A stretch of 64,000 nt of DNA, taken from Lamellibrachia satsuma. Lineage: Eukaryota; Annelida; Polychaeta; Sabellida; Siboglinidae. The notes below the pieces were generated by a model that did no database searches, was not told the DNA's origin, and was given only the letters and a program-made list of their open reading frames with translations. Position 1 is the stretch's first letter. Every line of letters starts with the position of its first letter. The position numbers were made by a program, and so were the translations under genes. Below are positions 46,035-59,671 of the stretch, piece after piece. The DNA is taken from positions 687,501 through 751,500 of the forward strand of contig BSQZ01000096.1 in assembly GCA_033239005.1 (NCBI GenBank), written 5' to 3'.

Positions 46035-47651
46035 GTATGTAAGCAGCAGTAGAGAAATTAAACTGCTTCTTACAAAATATAAGCAAAATAAGATGGTAAT
46101 AAATGCTTGGTTACGTATACAGCGGAACATAATATTATTCATAATATAATTTTTTCATATATGTATATATATATATAATCCGCCCGTATCAGATATATTT
46201 CAATTATTTGCTTTAACACAATCATTTGACATATCCAATATACCTATTCCTTAGTTGACGCTGCTTTTTATCTTCTGGTTATACTGCCTTCTTTACATTT
46301 GAAGTACATATTTATATCAATATCCTCATATCCATCCAATATTTAAAAACGTCTACTTATTCTCCTTTTAGTATCCTGGTTAATAATATTGTCAAACCAC
46401 ATTATATTAAGCGGCTTTCATAACTAAGGTATCACAGTTTTGAAATCAACTAATTTGCTCTTCGTCTATGTCCTTCTTACAATATGGCGTCCATGTTTGT
46501 ATACAATATTCTAAGTGAGGCCTAGCTATTGCTAAGCTTTGAACAGGGGCATAATCAGTTGTTTTTTCCTTTCTTATACGTGATATATCTCCAAATTAGC
46601 CCAGAATGTGGTTAACCTTTGAAGCAGCAGTGCTCTGAAACATATATGTCAACAATATCTTTTACTACCAAGTCCCTTTCTTCATCTCCCCTTTTATATT
46701 ATTCGTCCGTGTTTCCATGTATACATTTACATTTCTTAAAACATTGATAGCATTTGCCATTTTTGGAACATTTGACAAATGTGTCCAGATCATCCTGTTA
46801 TCTATGTTTATCTGCATCTCTTTTAACCTTTCTGGATAATGTTGCTTCATCTGTGAGTTTCAGTACTTTGCTTGATACACCATCTTCCAAATAATGACCA
46901 TAATATTATATTAAGAATAATACAGTTCCTGATGCTAGTCACTGTGGAATCTCACTCAATCAATGCAAAATCCGATGTCTATTTTCAAAAATACCCATCT
47001 ACCATTAATCGATATCCTTTGTCTGTAAGCCATGTTTTATTCAGTTAGTTACACCATCATCTATACCGTGGTCTTTTAGTCTAATAACCTATAATTAATG
47101 TGATATTTTATCGAAAACTTTCTGACAATCTAAATAGACAACATACAAAGGTGACCCACTATCCGCCCACTTTGTAATCTCGTCCAACTCTCATAAGAAA
47201 TTGATTTCACGTATTAATAGGGAATCCCGTCATGTGGCATATAATTAACGTTTGTAATAATTTGTATGCAACTGGTGTTAAACTTATTATTAAATCCATT
47301 TTTAAATACCGATGTAATGTTTGCTATTTTCCATTCTGACGGAACTATGTTTCAATGACGGATTTAATGAAGGTTAAACACACATATTTATAATAGTATA
47401 TTTCCAATGTTATTTCCCAGTAGTCCGACCTTATCTCGACATTTATGTTTACCTCTTACACGACACCAACTCTTGTTATCATTCGTTATATTGCGAGCCA
47501 AATTTGTTTCAAATGTTCGTTTGAATTTTCTCATATCAGTTTTCCCTTGATTTTTTAAAGGCACACATATCTCAGTAATGCCCTCAGTCTCATATATTAA
47601 ACAAGTCCAGCAACATTTGCGTGTAGCATTTTCAGTGTTGTCTTGCTTCAG
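46035..47651 (+). other. Intron of the glycosyltransferase gene
   Basis: A phase-1 GT-AG intron of 1617 bp with donor G|GTATGTAAG and acceptor TTTTCAGTGTTGTCTTGCTTCAG|AC. The choice is supported by the protein reading straight across the junction (LQLMY, Asp, FGGIY). Nearly all of it is an antisense LINE. Confidence 0.82.
46180..47630 (-). pseudogene. CR1-like LINE inside the intron, antisense, heavily decayed
   Basis: Minus-strand text follows ORF2 of the 12-16 kb element: FKRTFETNLARNITNDNKSW and RDKVGLLGNNIGNI (about 47530-47400), the motif A relative YLDCQKVFDK (near 47120), and a C-terminal DIDINMYFKCKEGS stretch (about 46320). It is the most diverged copy in the window, so the insertion is old. 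Its 5' end lies within about 20-30 bp of the splice acceptor. Confidence 0.8.
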
Positions 47652-48182
47652 ACTTCGGTGGTATTTACATGGACAACGACGTACTGGTGGCAGCATCGTT
47701 CGACCCACTTCGCAAGTACGATTTTACGTTGGACCAGGAGGGGACCACATTAGTCGCTAACGGTGTGATGCTGGCTCGACGAGGGGCTCCCTTTCTACGC
47801 GTGTGGCTGGAGACTTACCTCAACTACAAACCGAACGAGTGGTTGACGAACTCCCTCAAAATGGCGCATAACATCGCAGCCATCCTACCGCATTTGATCC
47901 ACATCGAAAACGGTTCTATGGTTTCCCGAACTACAGGCGACTAGACCTTCTCTACAAGAAACACTACGACTGGAGTAAAAATTAATGTATTCACCTATAT
48001 CAGCATGAAAATTACAAGTTTCCAGCTGGACCTGAGGAACTTAAGAATTTCAATGGTGCTTCTGGTGAAATTATGCGTCATATATACGACGCACGCACTT
48101 AATCGTAAAGGTCAGTTCATTGGCATCAGAAACGTATCGTATGACTTTAGCACAATCACAACTTTAACTTTAATAGCCGCAA

Positions 48183-48290
48183 AGAACGGACGAACGAACG
48201 AACGAACGAACAAACAAACAAACGGAAAAACGAAAGAGCGAACGAATGAACGAAACAAACGAACGAACGAACTAAAGAACGAACTATATT
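48183..48290. repeat. (GAAC)n microsatellite
   Basis: GAAC and CAAA tetranucleotides in imperfect tandem runs, directly downstream of the glycosyltransferase exon. Confidence 0.9.
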
Positions 48291-48302
48291 TTTAAAATGT
48301 AT

Positions 48303-49950
48303 TTCAAGCTACATGCAATGTTGCAACATATAAACTGTCACGAGACTCACTTTAAGGCATCGAAACGCCTCTTTCACGAGAGCTACCGTGTGCAATATTG
48401 TACGATAATATTACTTTTGCAAATAATCTTGGCTATGAATATGTCATTGAATGATTTGTCTTTGCAACTTAAGGACACACAAGTAATAATAATAATATAA
48501 AATACTTACATTGCGCTAAAATCCTCGGGAGACCCAAGCTCTGCAGCCTGTGTAGCACGTAAAATGTCAATAGTATAATAAGCATATAATAATATCATTG
48601 TATTAGTTACCTATTCACTTTCAAAACATTTTGCAGAAGGTAACTTACTCTTAATAATGTTTTCATCGATAGCGAAACTGTTGCATAGCTCGATCACTTT
48701 GTACAATGACGCCGCTCTATAACATTATTATATTGTTCTAAATTACACTTGTCCACGTTCCACGTCTTAGCGGCGTTACTGTGTTATTGAGTTTCATGCA
48801 TGTGATCGCTCAAATGCCGGATTCACGATCAACAAGAAATCGTCAAATGTTAAAGAAGAATACGTTTTATTAGTCAAGCTTCAGTATCTAGTAAACGGTT
48901 TGAGTTTGATTTGTGTTTTGCACGTATTACATATATTGAAGGATGTGTACATATCAGTAGCCGTTTGCATGCATTTATTTACAATAAATCTGAAACTACG
49001 TTTAAAACATTGCAGAAAACAGTTTGTTACAGTGACATTTCTGTGTTGGTACACAACAATAAAACTGAACATTTAAAGCTTGTGGAACTGGTTGTGCATT
49101 ACCAGAAACACCGAAGGCTCCAAGTTCCTCAGTTCGCAGTAGTCCCTGCCTCGATCCCGCTAAGTGTTTAGATGTACCAGCATTACATATGTGCTTCTGG
49201 TTAGCCGACCGACCCTATTAAACGTAACCGACCCTAGATGTTGTTCTTACAACAAGAAAAAGAAAATACATTATTATTTATAACCCTGCATAAATCCAAG
49301 CACAAGAAAAAACATAAATCTTTGCTGCCCGACCCAATATTTAGCTGTCAAAATACCGGAAATACGTTATTTATATATGTCTGAAGATATTGTGGGTGAC
49401 ATCTTAGCAGTTGTTCCCTCTCGAGATATTCTGATGCGCATAGTAGAGAATTAGCGGGGCTACGTAGACACGCGATTGAAGTTAAGCTGCGAAAAAAATA
49501 TTGCATTTAGCAAATATTTGTGATTAATACTGTTGATAAGAATCGCATATAGTTTGTTCGTAGGTAAAACTAGTTAGATGATAACGAGGTAATTACAATT
49601 TTTACAACATTGCACGTGAGCAATAAAGGACTCCACAAAAAACAGTACCATTTGACAACCACGGCTTAAATTAAAACCCTGCCACCGGCCCTTTCAACCC
49701 ACGGATTCATGCATCAGTTGTGTGCGGTATTAATGGATCAGCTTACTGTATGCAATTTCTGAAGAATAAAACAATTTTTTATTATAGGCTGTTAATTGTT
49801 ATTGTGACATATTTGAAAATACATTCGTTTGATTTTAAGTACTTTTATTAAAATTGTGGATACACCTGTGGCTGTGCTATGCGTCGGATCATTCATCAGT
49901 AGTTCATGTCAAAGTTGTGGTTAAGTGCAATGTTTCACATGATTCAAATG
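48303..49950. other. Non-coding stretch with repeat traces
   Basis: Near 48515-48540 the reverse complement of the TTGGGTCTCCCGAGGATTTTAG phrase (the LINE 3' UTR at 2690 and 40475) appears. CCGACCGACCCTA-type phrases at about 49205-49330 look like a terminus of some dispersed element. No gene was seen. Confidence 0.4.
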
Positions 49951-49954
49951 CCTA

Positions 49955-50070
49955 TGCGAATGCAAATTCCATTTTCCAGGAATGCATTCAAATGCAAATG
50001 CGAATGTTTGGGGTCGCTCTCAAATGCAAATGCAAATGCTTTGGTTACACATTTGCAAATGCATTTGAAT
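49955..50070. repeat. Cluster of ATGCAAAT / GCAAATGC phrases
   Basis: Perfect octamers ATGCAAAT occur at 49960, 49992, 50024 and 50030 (the last two overlap), with further GCAAATGC and CATTTG phrases including an inverted set at 50051-50068. It reads as a degenerate 6-12 bp tandem repeat. The octamer is the POU-factor site, but the cluster may equally be the subterminal repeat of a DNA transposon. Confidence 0.5.
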
Positions 50071-50479
50071 TAATTTCAGTATTAGCTTTATATTAACGTT
50101 TTGTTTTAGTTGGAGAAAAAAACAACGTCATATATACAAACACATTATTAATTTATTTAATAAATGCATACATTAGTATATTATAGTAACCACTAAGTCC
50201 CACTACATACCAGTCCCACTACATTAACATGTTTGTAGAGTCATACACTGAGTCACACAGTTCGAGGCCTACAGAGGGGGTGGAAATGGGAGGGAGGAAT
50301 AGACAATTGACAGTTTACTGGGAACCATGGCAGGGAATGAGAGGCTAATCATTCAGATAGGCCAGAATTGAAGGGAACCCATGAAAATAGACTGTCCACT
50401 GGTGGGGTCACTGGGATGATAACCTGGTGGATAATTACAGCTACCACCATTATTTTCTTGCAGTAAATATTTAGGGCTG

Positions 50480-50815
50480 GCATTGTTAATGTTTACTCTC
50501 CAGATAGATTCTGCGTCGACCACGTAGCGACAGTGCCATGCCATTGTTATAAGAACGTCACTGGCTGTCCGTGGCGCGCAGAGTCGATTTCAAGATACTG
50601 GTGTTTACATACAAAGCCATGCACGACGAAGCGCCAGTGTATCTGTGTGAACTCGTGCGCCCACATCAACCGGCAAGAGCACTGCGTTCTGCCAGCAGTA
50701 ACAGTTTGGAAGTGAAGCGCACTCGTACCAAGGCTGGGGGCGGCTCGTTCGCAGTGGCCGCCACTTTACCCAACTTTATTATCGATTAAAGACACATTTC
50801 TTTCGTATCGCGTAT
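50480..50815 (+). pseudogene. LINE ORF2 C-terminal remnant
   Basis: The plus-strand frame from 50571 reads ARRVDFKILVFTYKAMHDEA, then LCELVRPHQPARALRSASSN and KAGGGSFAVAA. This is the standard C-terminal region of a jockey/CR1-type LINE (R+DFKIL.LTYKALH..AP.YL..L). The frame then breaks before the usual LWN.LP. Nothing of the RT remains upstream. Confidence 0.85.
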
Positions 50816-50962
50816 TAGTGTATATTGCAAATGAACATTGTCCTCTACTCATAGCAATTTAATTATGACTATTCCAGTAATCATATTCATGATATTTAAC
50901 ATTATTTTACCAATACATTTTTATCACTTAAACTATTACTATAGCAATATTTAGCTAAATTA

Positions 50963-51123
<161 letters not shown>

Positions 51124-51339
51124 ATATAATATAATGTGGTAAATTATATTTAAGACTTTTTGCCAATTCGTGTTTTGTCTAAATGCGTGTGTTTTGTTGT
51201 GTTTACGCGTAATGATTGTGTATGTGTGTATCCTTTTATCGGCCAGTTATGTAAGTATGCTGGTAATTGTTTGTGCATGACGCTTTTAAATAATGGTTGT
51301 ATTTGGTTACATATATTATTCTTACTGCTTTCTTGTGTA

Positions 51340-53500
51340 ATTTTATTATCCTATTACTTTATTATTTTTGGGTAAGACACGCTTCAACTTGTTTATAATA
51401 CTGATTGTCCTACAACACTTATTTGCTATTTCCTCTATATGTTTATGCCAATTTAAATATGCATATAATGCTATACCTAAGAAATTGAAATGTTGGACTC
51501 TTTCAAGGTTAACACCATCAATTATTAGTGTTGGTACTATTACCTTTTTGTTTTGCATTTGAAAAAATTTATAATTTTTTTGCCATTTTGCTACGTTGTG
51601 TTGTTCTGTATTTATCATATATATTCAGTATCTGGATTGTTTGTACCGTTTGTAAAGGACCCAAGCGCACTTACTAGAGAAGTATCATCAACATATGTAA
51701 TGAATTTAAAGATAGTACTGGCTTGTGAGAAATCGTTAATATATATTATGAATAACAGAGCACATTGAGCCTTATGGGACCCCCGTAGGTATAGGTATAT
51801 GTATAGGTAAGGCATTTAATTTAATTTGTGTCATAAATGTTTACAAATTGCTTACGGTTTGTTAAGCAACTCTTTAATAAGAGTAATGCTGATGATTCCA
51901 GCCCATAATCTTCTAATTTTCTAAGAGGATTGTGTGGTCAAGTGTATCGAATGTTTTCGATAAATCAAAAAATATATTGATGGGTAACTGGTTGTTGTGT
52001 GTAGTGATTCTATCGATTGTTTTGGAGCTGCATATTCAGTTGAATGGTGGGGTCTAAAGTAGTATTGATTATCAGACAGTAGTTTTGTATTAGTAAAATA
52101 CATGAGTAATTGTTTATTCATAATTCTTTCAAAGACGTTTGAAATAACAGGCAAAAGTGATATTGGCCTTTAATTTGTGAATAATGTGGGATAATTTTTC
52201 TTACAGGAAATAAATGTTTTAAATTTGTCAGGAAATTGTTCTATGTTCAGAACTTGATTTATTAATAATGTTAAAGGTTTTACTATTTCTGGTTCAATGG
52301 TTTTTAATAATTTCCTAGATATTCCATCAAAACCATAGCTATTTTTATTTGGAAGGTTGTGGATTATTTGTGATGCGGATTGCTCTTGTATTTTTATTCT
52401 TGTTTTTTTGAGAAATTTGGTAAATTTATTTGCATTTGTACATGGTATGCTTTCAGCAAAATCAGATCCTGTTTCCGTAAAAAATATGGTTACATTCATT
52501 AGCTATGTCAATCTTATTAGTATATGTCTTATTATTTTGTTTAAAACATGTTGGAAATCGTGTACTTAATTTGTGTCTTGATATAATTTCATTAAATGCT
52601 TTCCGTGTATTTGCTGCATTGAATTTGTATTTGTCGAAAAGTTGTTCATAGTGTAATCTCTGCTTCACGAATGTTCTGTTAAGTATTACGTTGTATGTTT
52701 TTATTGGTGCAACACGTGTTATATTCTGCATAATCAGGAGGTAGTATCTTAAGTTGTTTATTTAATTGATGTCTATGTTTAATTGATTTTAAAAGACCTT
52801 TCGTTATGCAGCTTGATTTGTTATGTCTATATTTATGGAATTTGACAACTCTAGTTTGTATGTGTTTATTTTTAGTCGTTTCTATTATTTGATCTATAAG
52901 ATTATAATTGAAATGTGTAACATCATTAGGGCTCTTGTCCATTTTGCTATAAATGCCTGACGTAGGAATGTCATGTTTAACTCTTAACAAGCCTTCATTA
53001 GTTTTCATGTGTTTCCATTTTTTTTATTGTTTTAGGATTTGATTGTTTGTTGTGTGTTGTATCCATGGAGATAAAATAGATTTGGTGATTTGAGAATTGT
53101 TTTGTACCTGCTCTGCTTTCTGGAATTGTTTTTGTTAATTTACATAAAAAATTATCTATTCATGTACCGTGTCTTTCTGATAATCTAGTCGGTAGTGTAA
53201 TTTGGGGATACATACTATGTGATGTAAGAAGATCAAAGAAATTACCAATGAGTTTATTTTCATTTAACTTTAGCAGGTATATGTTACAATCACCGGCAAA
53301 GATTACATTACGTTGTATTTGGTCAAGAGATGATAACATTAGTGAAAAATATGTTATAAACTGTTCCAGGTTATCATTTCAATTCCTCGTAGGCATATAG
53401 ATATGTCCTATTATTGCTGGTTTGGTCAAACCGCCTTCACGTGTTTTGATAATTAGCCCTTCAAAAAGTTCTTAATTATTTAGATTTTGAATAACTTCGT
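51340..53500 (-). pseudogene. LINE of a third lineage, antisense, many frameshifts
   Basis: On the minus strand, from 53500 down: an endonuclease end (NVIFAGDCNIYLLKLN near 53310), the linker SPNDVTHFNYNLIDQIIETT (53008 region), RT PNKNSYGFDGISRKLLK (52350 region), VFERIMNKQLLMYFTNTKLL (52140 region), motif C YVDDTS (about 51690), and the C-terminal IDGVNLERVQHFNFLGI (51520 region). Motif C has both Asps. The frame is broken about six times, with motif A and the insert before motif B damaged. It resembles the 7.4 kb fragment. Confidence 0.82.
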
Positions 53501-53574
53501 ATGTATATTTTGAGTCTACGTATATGATTAATTCTCCCTTTTTCCCGGGATGTTTTCCTTGTGTAATGCAATTG

Positions 53575-53830
53575 TGTTCGTCCGACTCCGGCCGCCGAGT
53601 GCTGGACCAATTGAAAGTGGTGGAGTAAATGGTATGATATTCCGTACAGCATAGCGTCCGACTCCGGCCGCCGAGTGCTGGACCAATTGAAAGTGGTGGA
53701 GTAAACGGGCTGATATTCCGTACAGTATAGCGTTGCCGTAGTCGATTCTGGATGTAACCATGAAGTTTGTTTCATTTGAACGAAACAGTTGCATATAATG
53801 TGTGATAGCTGTATTGTCGGCATACACAAT
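53575..53830 (-). pseudogene. LINE fragment with an internal 76-bp tandem duplication
   Basis: The minus-strand text SRIDYGNAILYGISARLLHH, FQLVQHSAA is the DYCNALLYG..L..LQ..QN.AAR segment of LINE ORF2. The stretch from GTCCGACTCCGGCCGCCGAG to TTCCGTACAGCATAGC occurs twice (53580-53655 and 53657-53732), duplicating the LLHHFQLVQHSAAGV codons. Confidence 0.8.
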
Positions 53831-54054
53831 ACAATTAAAAACTTAGTAGCCTGTGGAAGGTCGTTGACGCATTACAAAAAAGCGTAATGATAGAACATTG
53901 TTCCACCCAAATTCGGGTAAAAACAGTTGAAAATATACTTTCGTGATTTATAAAAGTGTATAATTATTAAAGTCACTTGCACGAATTATATATGTGTTTG
54001 TTGATAGAAGATAGAAAAGTTGCAAATTCATTTATTAATTGTCAATACGTCGCA

Positions 54055-54470
54055 TTGAAGCAGTGTGTTCCACAGTACACCCGTGGTAGTTCAAAGACCC
54101 ACACATGTTTGGACGCTTAAATCAACGCTGCCAGTGAGCTGGATTGTTTTGCAACAACCGTGTCCTTGATGCGCTGCGACGTGTTCTCTCTAGGGTTCAG
54201 GTCAGGTGCATTACCCGACAAAGGAATGACCCGAACAATGGCACTCGCGAACAATCAGGTTAGTCAGCGTGCTGTGTGACATGGAGCTTTGTTATGCATG
54301 AATACTTGACAATCGAACAGTGTCACCTGGGTCATTAGGTTGTCAGTCAGCGTGCTGCGTGACATGGAGCTTTGTTATGCATGAATACTTCACAATCCAA
54401 CAGTGTCATCTGGGTGATTAGGTTGTCAGTCAGAACTGCTTTCTGCTCAGCGTGCTGAAAAGAAAGCATA
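54055..54470 (-). pseudogene. Tc1-like transposase, C-terminal part
   Basis: The minus strand reads FMHNKAPCHA (the QDNAPCH segment; the second catalytic Asp is Asn here), then PLSGNAPDLNPRENT (the WP.SPDLNPIE segment with the third acidic residue). An 84-bp block (CAGCGTGCTGNGTGACATGG...TTAGGTTGTCAGT) is tandemly duplicated at about 54262-54345 and 54346-54430, doubling the APCH segment. The N-terminal half lies at 56209-56544. It is inactive. Confidence 0.7.
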
Positions 54471-54487
54471 AGGGTCATGTACTGATC

Positions 54488-56150
<1,663 letters not shown>

Positions 56151-56194
56151 AGAATAAAATTGAATTGAATTTAATTGGTCTTCTGATACAAGTC

Positions 56195-56545
56195 TTTCTT
56201 GTTGCGAACTAGAGAATTATTGTCTCATCTGACCACACGGCTTTACACGAAAAGTCTAACGAGAGGTGACGGTGTTGCATGCACCAGGAAAGCTGCTTAT
56301 TTGCCATTACTGGTGTCAACCGTGTCATCATCAACTGCTGATTCAAGTGTCGTCTGATAGTTGATGCGCCGACGATAGTAGTTCTTTGTGCGTGCACTTG
56401 ACCGCGTATCTTCTTGCTGGTAGTTGAAGACGTGATTGTGCACAATCGAAAGATGAATAGGCCTTCAGATACCGATATCTTTCGCTTGGCACCTGTCGCT
56501 ACGTCAGCTTTCCGGTTTCGTGATAACGTTTCAGTACAAAACAAA
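56195..56545 (-). pseudogene. Tc1-like transposase, N-terminal part
   Basis: A minus-strand 111-codon frame contains KRKISVSEGLFIFRLCTITS and STTSKKIRGQVHAQ (helix-turn-helix region), STIRRHLNQQ, then WCMQHRHLSLDFSC and AVWSDETIIL, in which SDE is the first catalytic Asp box of the Tc1/mariner DDE domain. The frame stops right after it, exactly where the inserted LINE DNA (54488-56190) begins. The C-terminal part resumes at 54470. Confidence 0.82.
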
Positions 56546-56589
56546 TAGTCGTTTTCTATAGGCTACAAATGGTGCTCATATTAGGTATA

Positions 56590-57600
56590 TGTCTTCAGGC
56601 ACCGATAGGTCCCAATACTGATCGTTGTGGAACCTCACTCAAAATCAAATTCCAGTTTGAAACTTCCCCATCTACTACAATACGATGTCTTCTGTCAGTC
56701 AGCCATTGTTATATCCAGTCGATTGTGCCTTCCCCGATACCATGGAATTTTAATTTAAGTAGTAGTCTTTGATGTGGTACTTTGTCTAAAGCTTTCTGAA
56801 AATCTAAGTACATAATATCTACTGGTGACCTCTCCTCTAAACACTTAGAGATTACTTCAAAAAACATAACATATTTATTAAGCATGACCTCGCTTTAGGA
56901 ATCCATGTTGAGATGGATTTAATAATAAGTTAGTCCATCATATGGTCTTTAATTAACCTTTCTGATAATTTACAAATAACTGATGTTAAACTCACTGGTC
57001 TCTAATTTTCGGACTTATTTCTGGAACCCTTTTTAAATAATGGTATGATGTTTGCTTCTTACCATTCAAAAGAAACCACTCCTTCTTTTAATGACAAAGA
57101 CTCTTGCAAATGGTCTACTGATTTGTTCTACTGTTTCCATTAGTAGTTTTGGAGGAATTCCATCGACTACATGTGATTTGTTGTCTTTCATTGCCTTTAT
57201 TTTCTTAACTACCATTTCTGGTGTTACAATTAACTGTTCTAAATAGTCCGATTTAGCCTCCTGAAATTTAGCATATGGAGCTGGTAATGAACTAATATCC
57301 TCTTTGGTAAACACTGAACTGAAATATCGATTTAGATCTTCCACCTTTAAAAACCCTTGTGATACAATATTTCTAGCACTGTCTTCTAGTGGTCCAAGCT
57401 GCATTATGTGCATATTTTTAATTTGTATAGTCTTCATCCTTTCTGGTACGCCTATAAACCCTCCACATAATTTGCTTGTACACTATTTTTCTAATAGCTT
57501 CTTTTGACAAGTGTTTCTTTCTAGACCGTTTTCCTTGTTTTTTCAAGGGAAACAAATTATCAATGATACTCTCAAATTAATATTTTAGAATGTTCCAAAA
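56590..57600 (-). pseudogene. CR1-like LINE fragment, antisense, truncated at both ends
   Basis: The minus strand reads GPLEDSARNIVSQGF, LNRYFSSVFTKEDISSLP, KIKAMKDNKSHVVDGIPPKL (KSPGVDG region), motif A YLDFQKAFDK (about 56800) and VPQRSVLGPI near 56600, where homology stops. Motif C and the 3' end are absent. Motif A Asp is retained. Stops and frameshifts are present. Confidence 0.87.
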
Positions 57601-57609
57601 TTTAATTTA

Positions 57610-58285
57610 GATGTATTCATATGCTAAATGTTTAGAAAGTGTATTTGTTGACTGACCTTCCCAGAAAACCATTATAGTATGGAAATTAACACGCTTTATC
57701 GACAACAATCGGGTATTGCACTGGAAAATCATTCATAATATCTTAAAACCAACTTTGTCAAATTAATAATGACGTTATGGCTATTTATATTCCTGTTTTG
57801 CGAAACACGATGACATTATTAATACTATATTACTTATTGTACTGTGAATATTAATTTCCTTGAGATATTCTGATGAAATGTTGAAAATTAAAATGTTCCA
57901 TGTACAGGGGTTATATATTTGTACAGTGAATCAGTGTAGGGGTGTTTTAATGTTTATTGTTATTGTAAAATTACAACAAATGCCTCTTTCCTTTGCTAAT
58001 AACTGATGAAATAAACAATGTATTAACCAGATATCGTATTCAATGTAGCCGACATCTGAAAGACATGTAGTTCCCTAAAATAACGCCACGAACGCGGCGG
58101 TGCGCACACGAGTTGCGCCAACTTTTGTAGTGCAATGTACGCTGACCAGTCAACCAGAGTCGTGGAATGTGCGCTGACACGCAAAACTTAGCATTACTTG
58201 AAGCATTTTCCTTTAGAATTATTAGTATTGTTATATCTAATCAGTGCGAAGATTAGCAGGCGGAAATAAAGATAACTGTGTGATT
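57610..58285. other. Non-coding stretch
   Basis: AT-rich DNA without recognised coding or element structure. Confidence 0.4.
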
Positions 58286-58287
58286 AC

Positions 58288-58294
58288 TGGCACA

Positions 58295-58354
<60 letters not shown>

Positions 58355-58400
58355 CGAACGCACACACGCACGCACGCACGCAAACACACACACACATACA

Positions 58401-58455
<55 letters not shown>
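58288..58455. repeat. (CACG)n then (CA)n microsatellite
   Basis: About 100 bp of CACG units followed by about 70 bp of CA. The open frames on both strands (Cys-Val or Thr-His) are artefacts. Confidence 0.98.
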
Positions 58456-58456
<1 letters not shown>

Positions 58457-58499
58457 CACACAAATTAAAGATAAAGGTAATTTCAGTCAACTAAACTGT

Positions 58500-59020
58500 T
58501 CATCTAGAAGAGTAAAGGGTATTTTAAAATATGACTAAAATTATGGGATTTAAAAAATAGTCATTAAGGTATCCAGGTAAAGGATCATTTCAACAAAAGC
58601 AGGGATCAATTAAAAACTTTTCTAGCTGACCGTGTCAAATAAATAAGGTGTCACGTTATGAAATGAATCGGTCACTTCATAGAATTAAGGGAAATCTAAA
58701 CATGCAAGGATGTATAGCGAAACACAAACTTAATGGGACAACAAACAAATTATGGGGTCACATCAAAAATGTAAGGGGTTATATCAAATAAATAAAACGT
58801 CTTTTAAATAAAATAAGGAATCATTTTGAAAAAATGTAAGGGTCGTTTAACAAAGTAACTAGCGCATCATCTGAAAATGTAAGGTGTCACCTCATAGAGT
58901 TAATGGGTTATTTCAAAATAATAATGTAAGGAGTCATATAAAAACACAAAGTTAAGGGACAATCAAAACATTAAGGAGTCATCTAAAAATGTAATAAGAA
59001 GGTCGTCTAAAAATCAGCCT
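58500..59020. repeat. Degenerate ~25-50 bp tandem motif
   Basis: The phrase AATGTAAGGGGTCATATCAAA and relatives (GTAAGGTGTCACCTCA, TAAGGAGTCATCTAAAAATG, TAAGGGTCGTTTAACAA) recur about a dozen times at irregular spacing. It looks like an old tandem array eroded by mutation. Confidence 0.6.
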
Positions 59021-59029
59021 CTTATTTTA

Positions 59030-59670
59030 CGTTTTGAGGTGATCACTTTTTAATTTACAAATACCCTTTAGTTTTTTGGTATTACCTGTAAATACATTTT
59101 AAATATACCCTAATTTTTATATGTTGAGTTGCTCGCTTAATTGTTTAGACAACCCCCTTTAATAGCAACTAAAATCCATTGATATTTATTGCATATAATC
59201 ATTGTGGGCTGTTTATTCAGACTAAATGTCTAAATTATTTTTTTCTTGCATAATGTTGCATCATCTGCATGATAAAAATAAAAATGTGCCTACCTTGTGA
59301 CAGACCATTTATATATAATACATAATAAAGGTTTATCGATTGAGCTTGTTCAAAGCCGATTGTTTTACGTACATTTTCTGACTAAACACTTCTTCAATTT
59401 CTATAACAGTATCCTGATTTTATTTGTAATAACTTATGAATAAATACAGGGTTGAAACATTAAAGCCATAGAATACAAGTTTATCATACATACATAATTA
59501 GATTTTAACGCACCACTATTTAAAAAAAAGGATAACATTTATGTTGAATGTAATTTATTAGAAATTTTAGTACTTAACATTATCTCTTAGCTTGAATTTA
59601 TCTAAATATAGCTGGCAGTTTTTACACTGTAAAGTTTATGTAACTTGTTTTATAAAATAAACATTATATT
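59030..59670. other. Non-coding stretch
   Basis: AT-rich DNA; nothing recognised. Confidence 0.4.
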
Positions 59671-59671
59671 G

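Larger units (their letters stand above)
45455..48102 (+). pseudogene. Two-exon DXD-motif glycosyltransferase, damaged in exon 2
   Basis: Exon 1 (45455-46034) starts with ATG in an excellent context (CACCATGG) and encodes 193 residues. It has a signal anchor at about 10-27, a stem, then VPNVVHFIYFGE (103-114) and HAADFVRLQLMY (182-193). A GT donor at 46035 and a CAG acceptor ending at 47651 join in phase 1 to give Asp, then FGGIYMDNDV with the DXD sugar-nucleotide motif (DND). This order is that of the Gly_transf_sug (PF04488) family of Golgi glycosyltransferases; donor and acceptor sugars are unknown. After HLIHIENG the frame is lost at about 47912. The -1 frame continues FYGFPNYRRLDLLYKKHYDW, then SKN, a TAA at 47983-47985, CIHLYQHENY and GASGEIMRHIYDA to a stop at 48100-48102. 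Two lesions suggest a pseudogene, or an assembly error plus a real stop. Confidence 0.8.

Noticed and set aside
49200..49335. CCGACCGACCCTA phrases that look like a transposon end
   Set aside because: No matching opposite end and no target duplication visible in the window.
52357..52569. Plus-strand frames in the 51-53 kb region
   Set aside because: They are shadows of the minus-strand LINE; RT and endonuclease motifs are readable only on the minus strand.
58237..58490. Cys-Val and Thr-His repeat open frames
   Set aside because: They arise from (CACG)n and (CA)n microsatellite.
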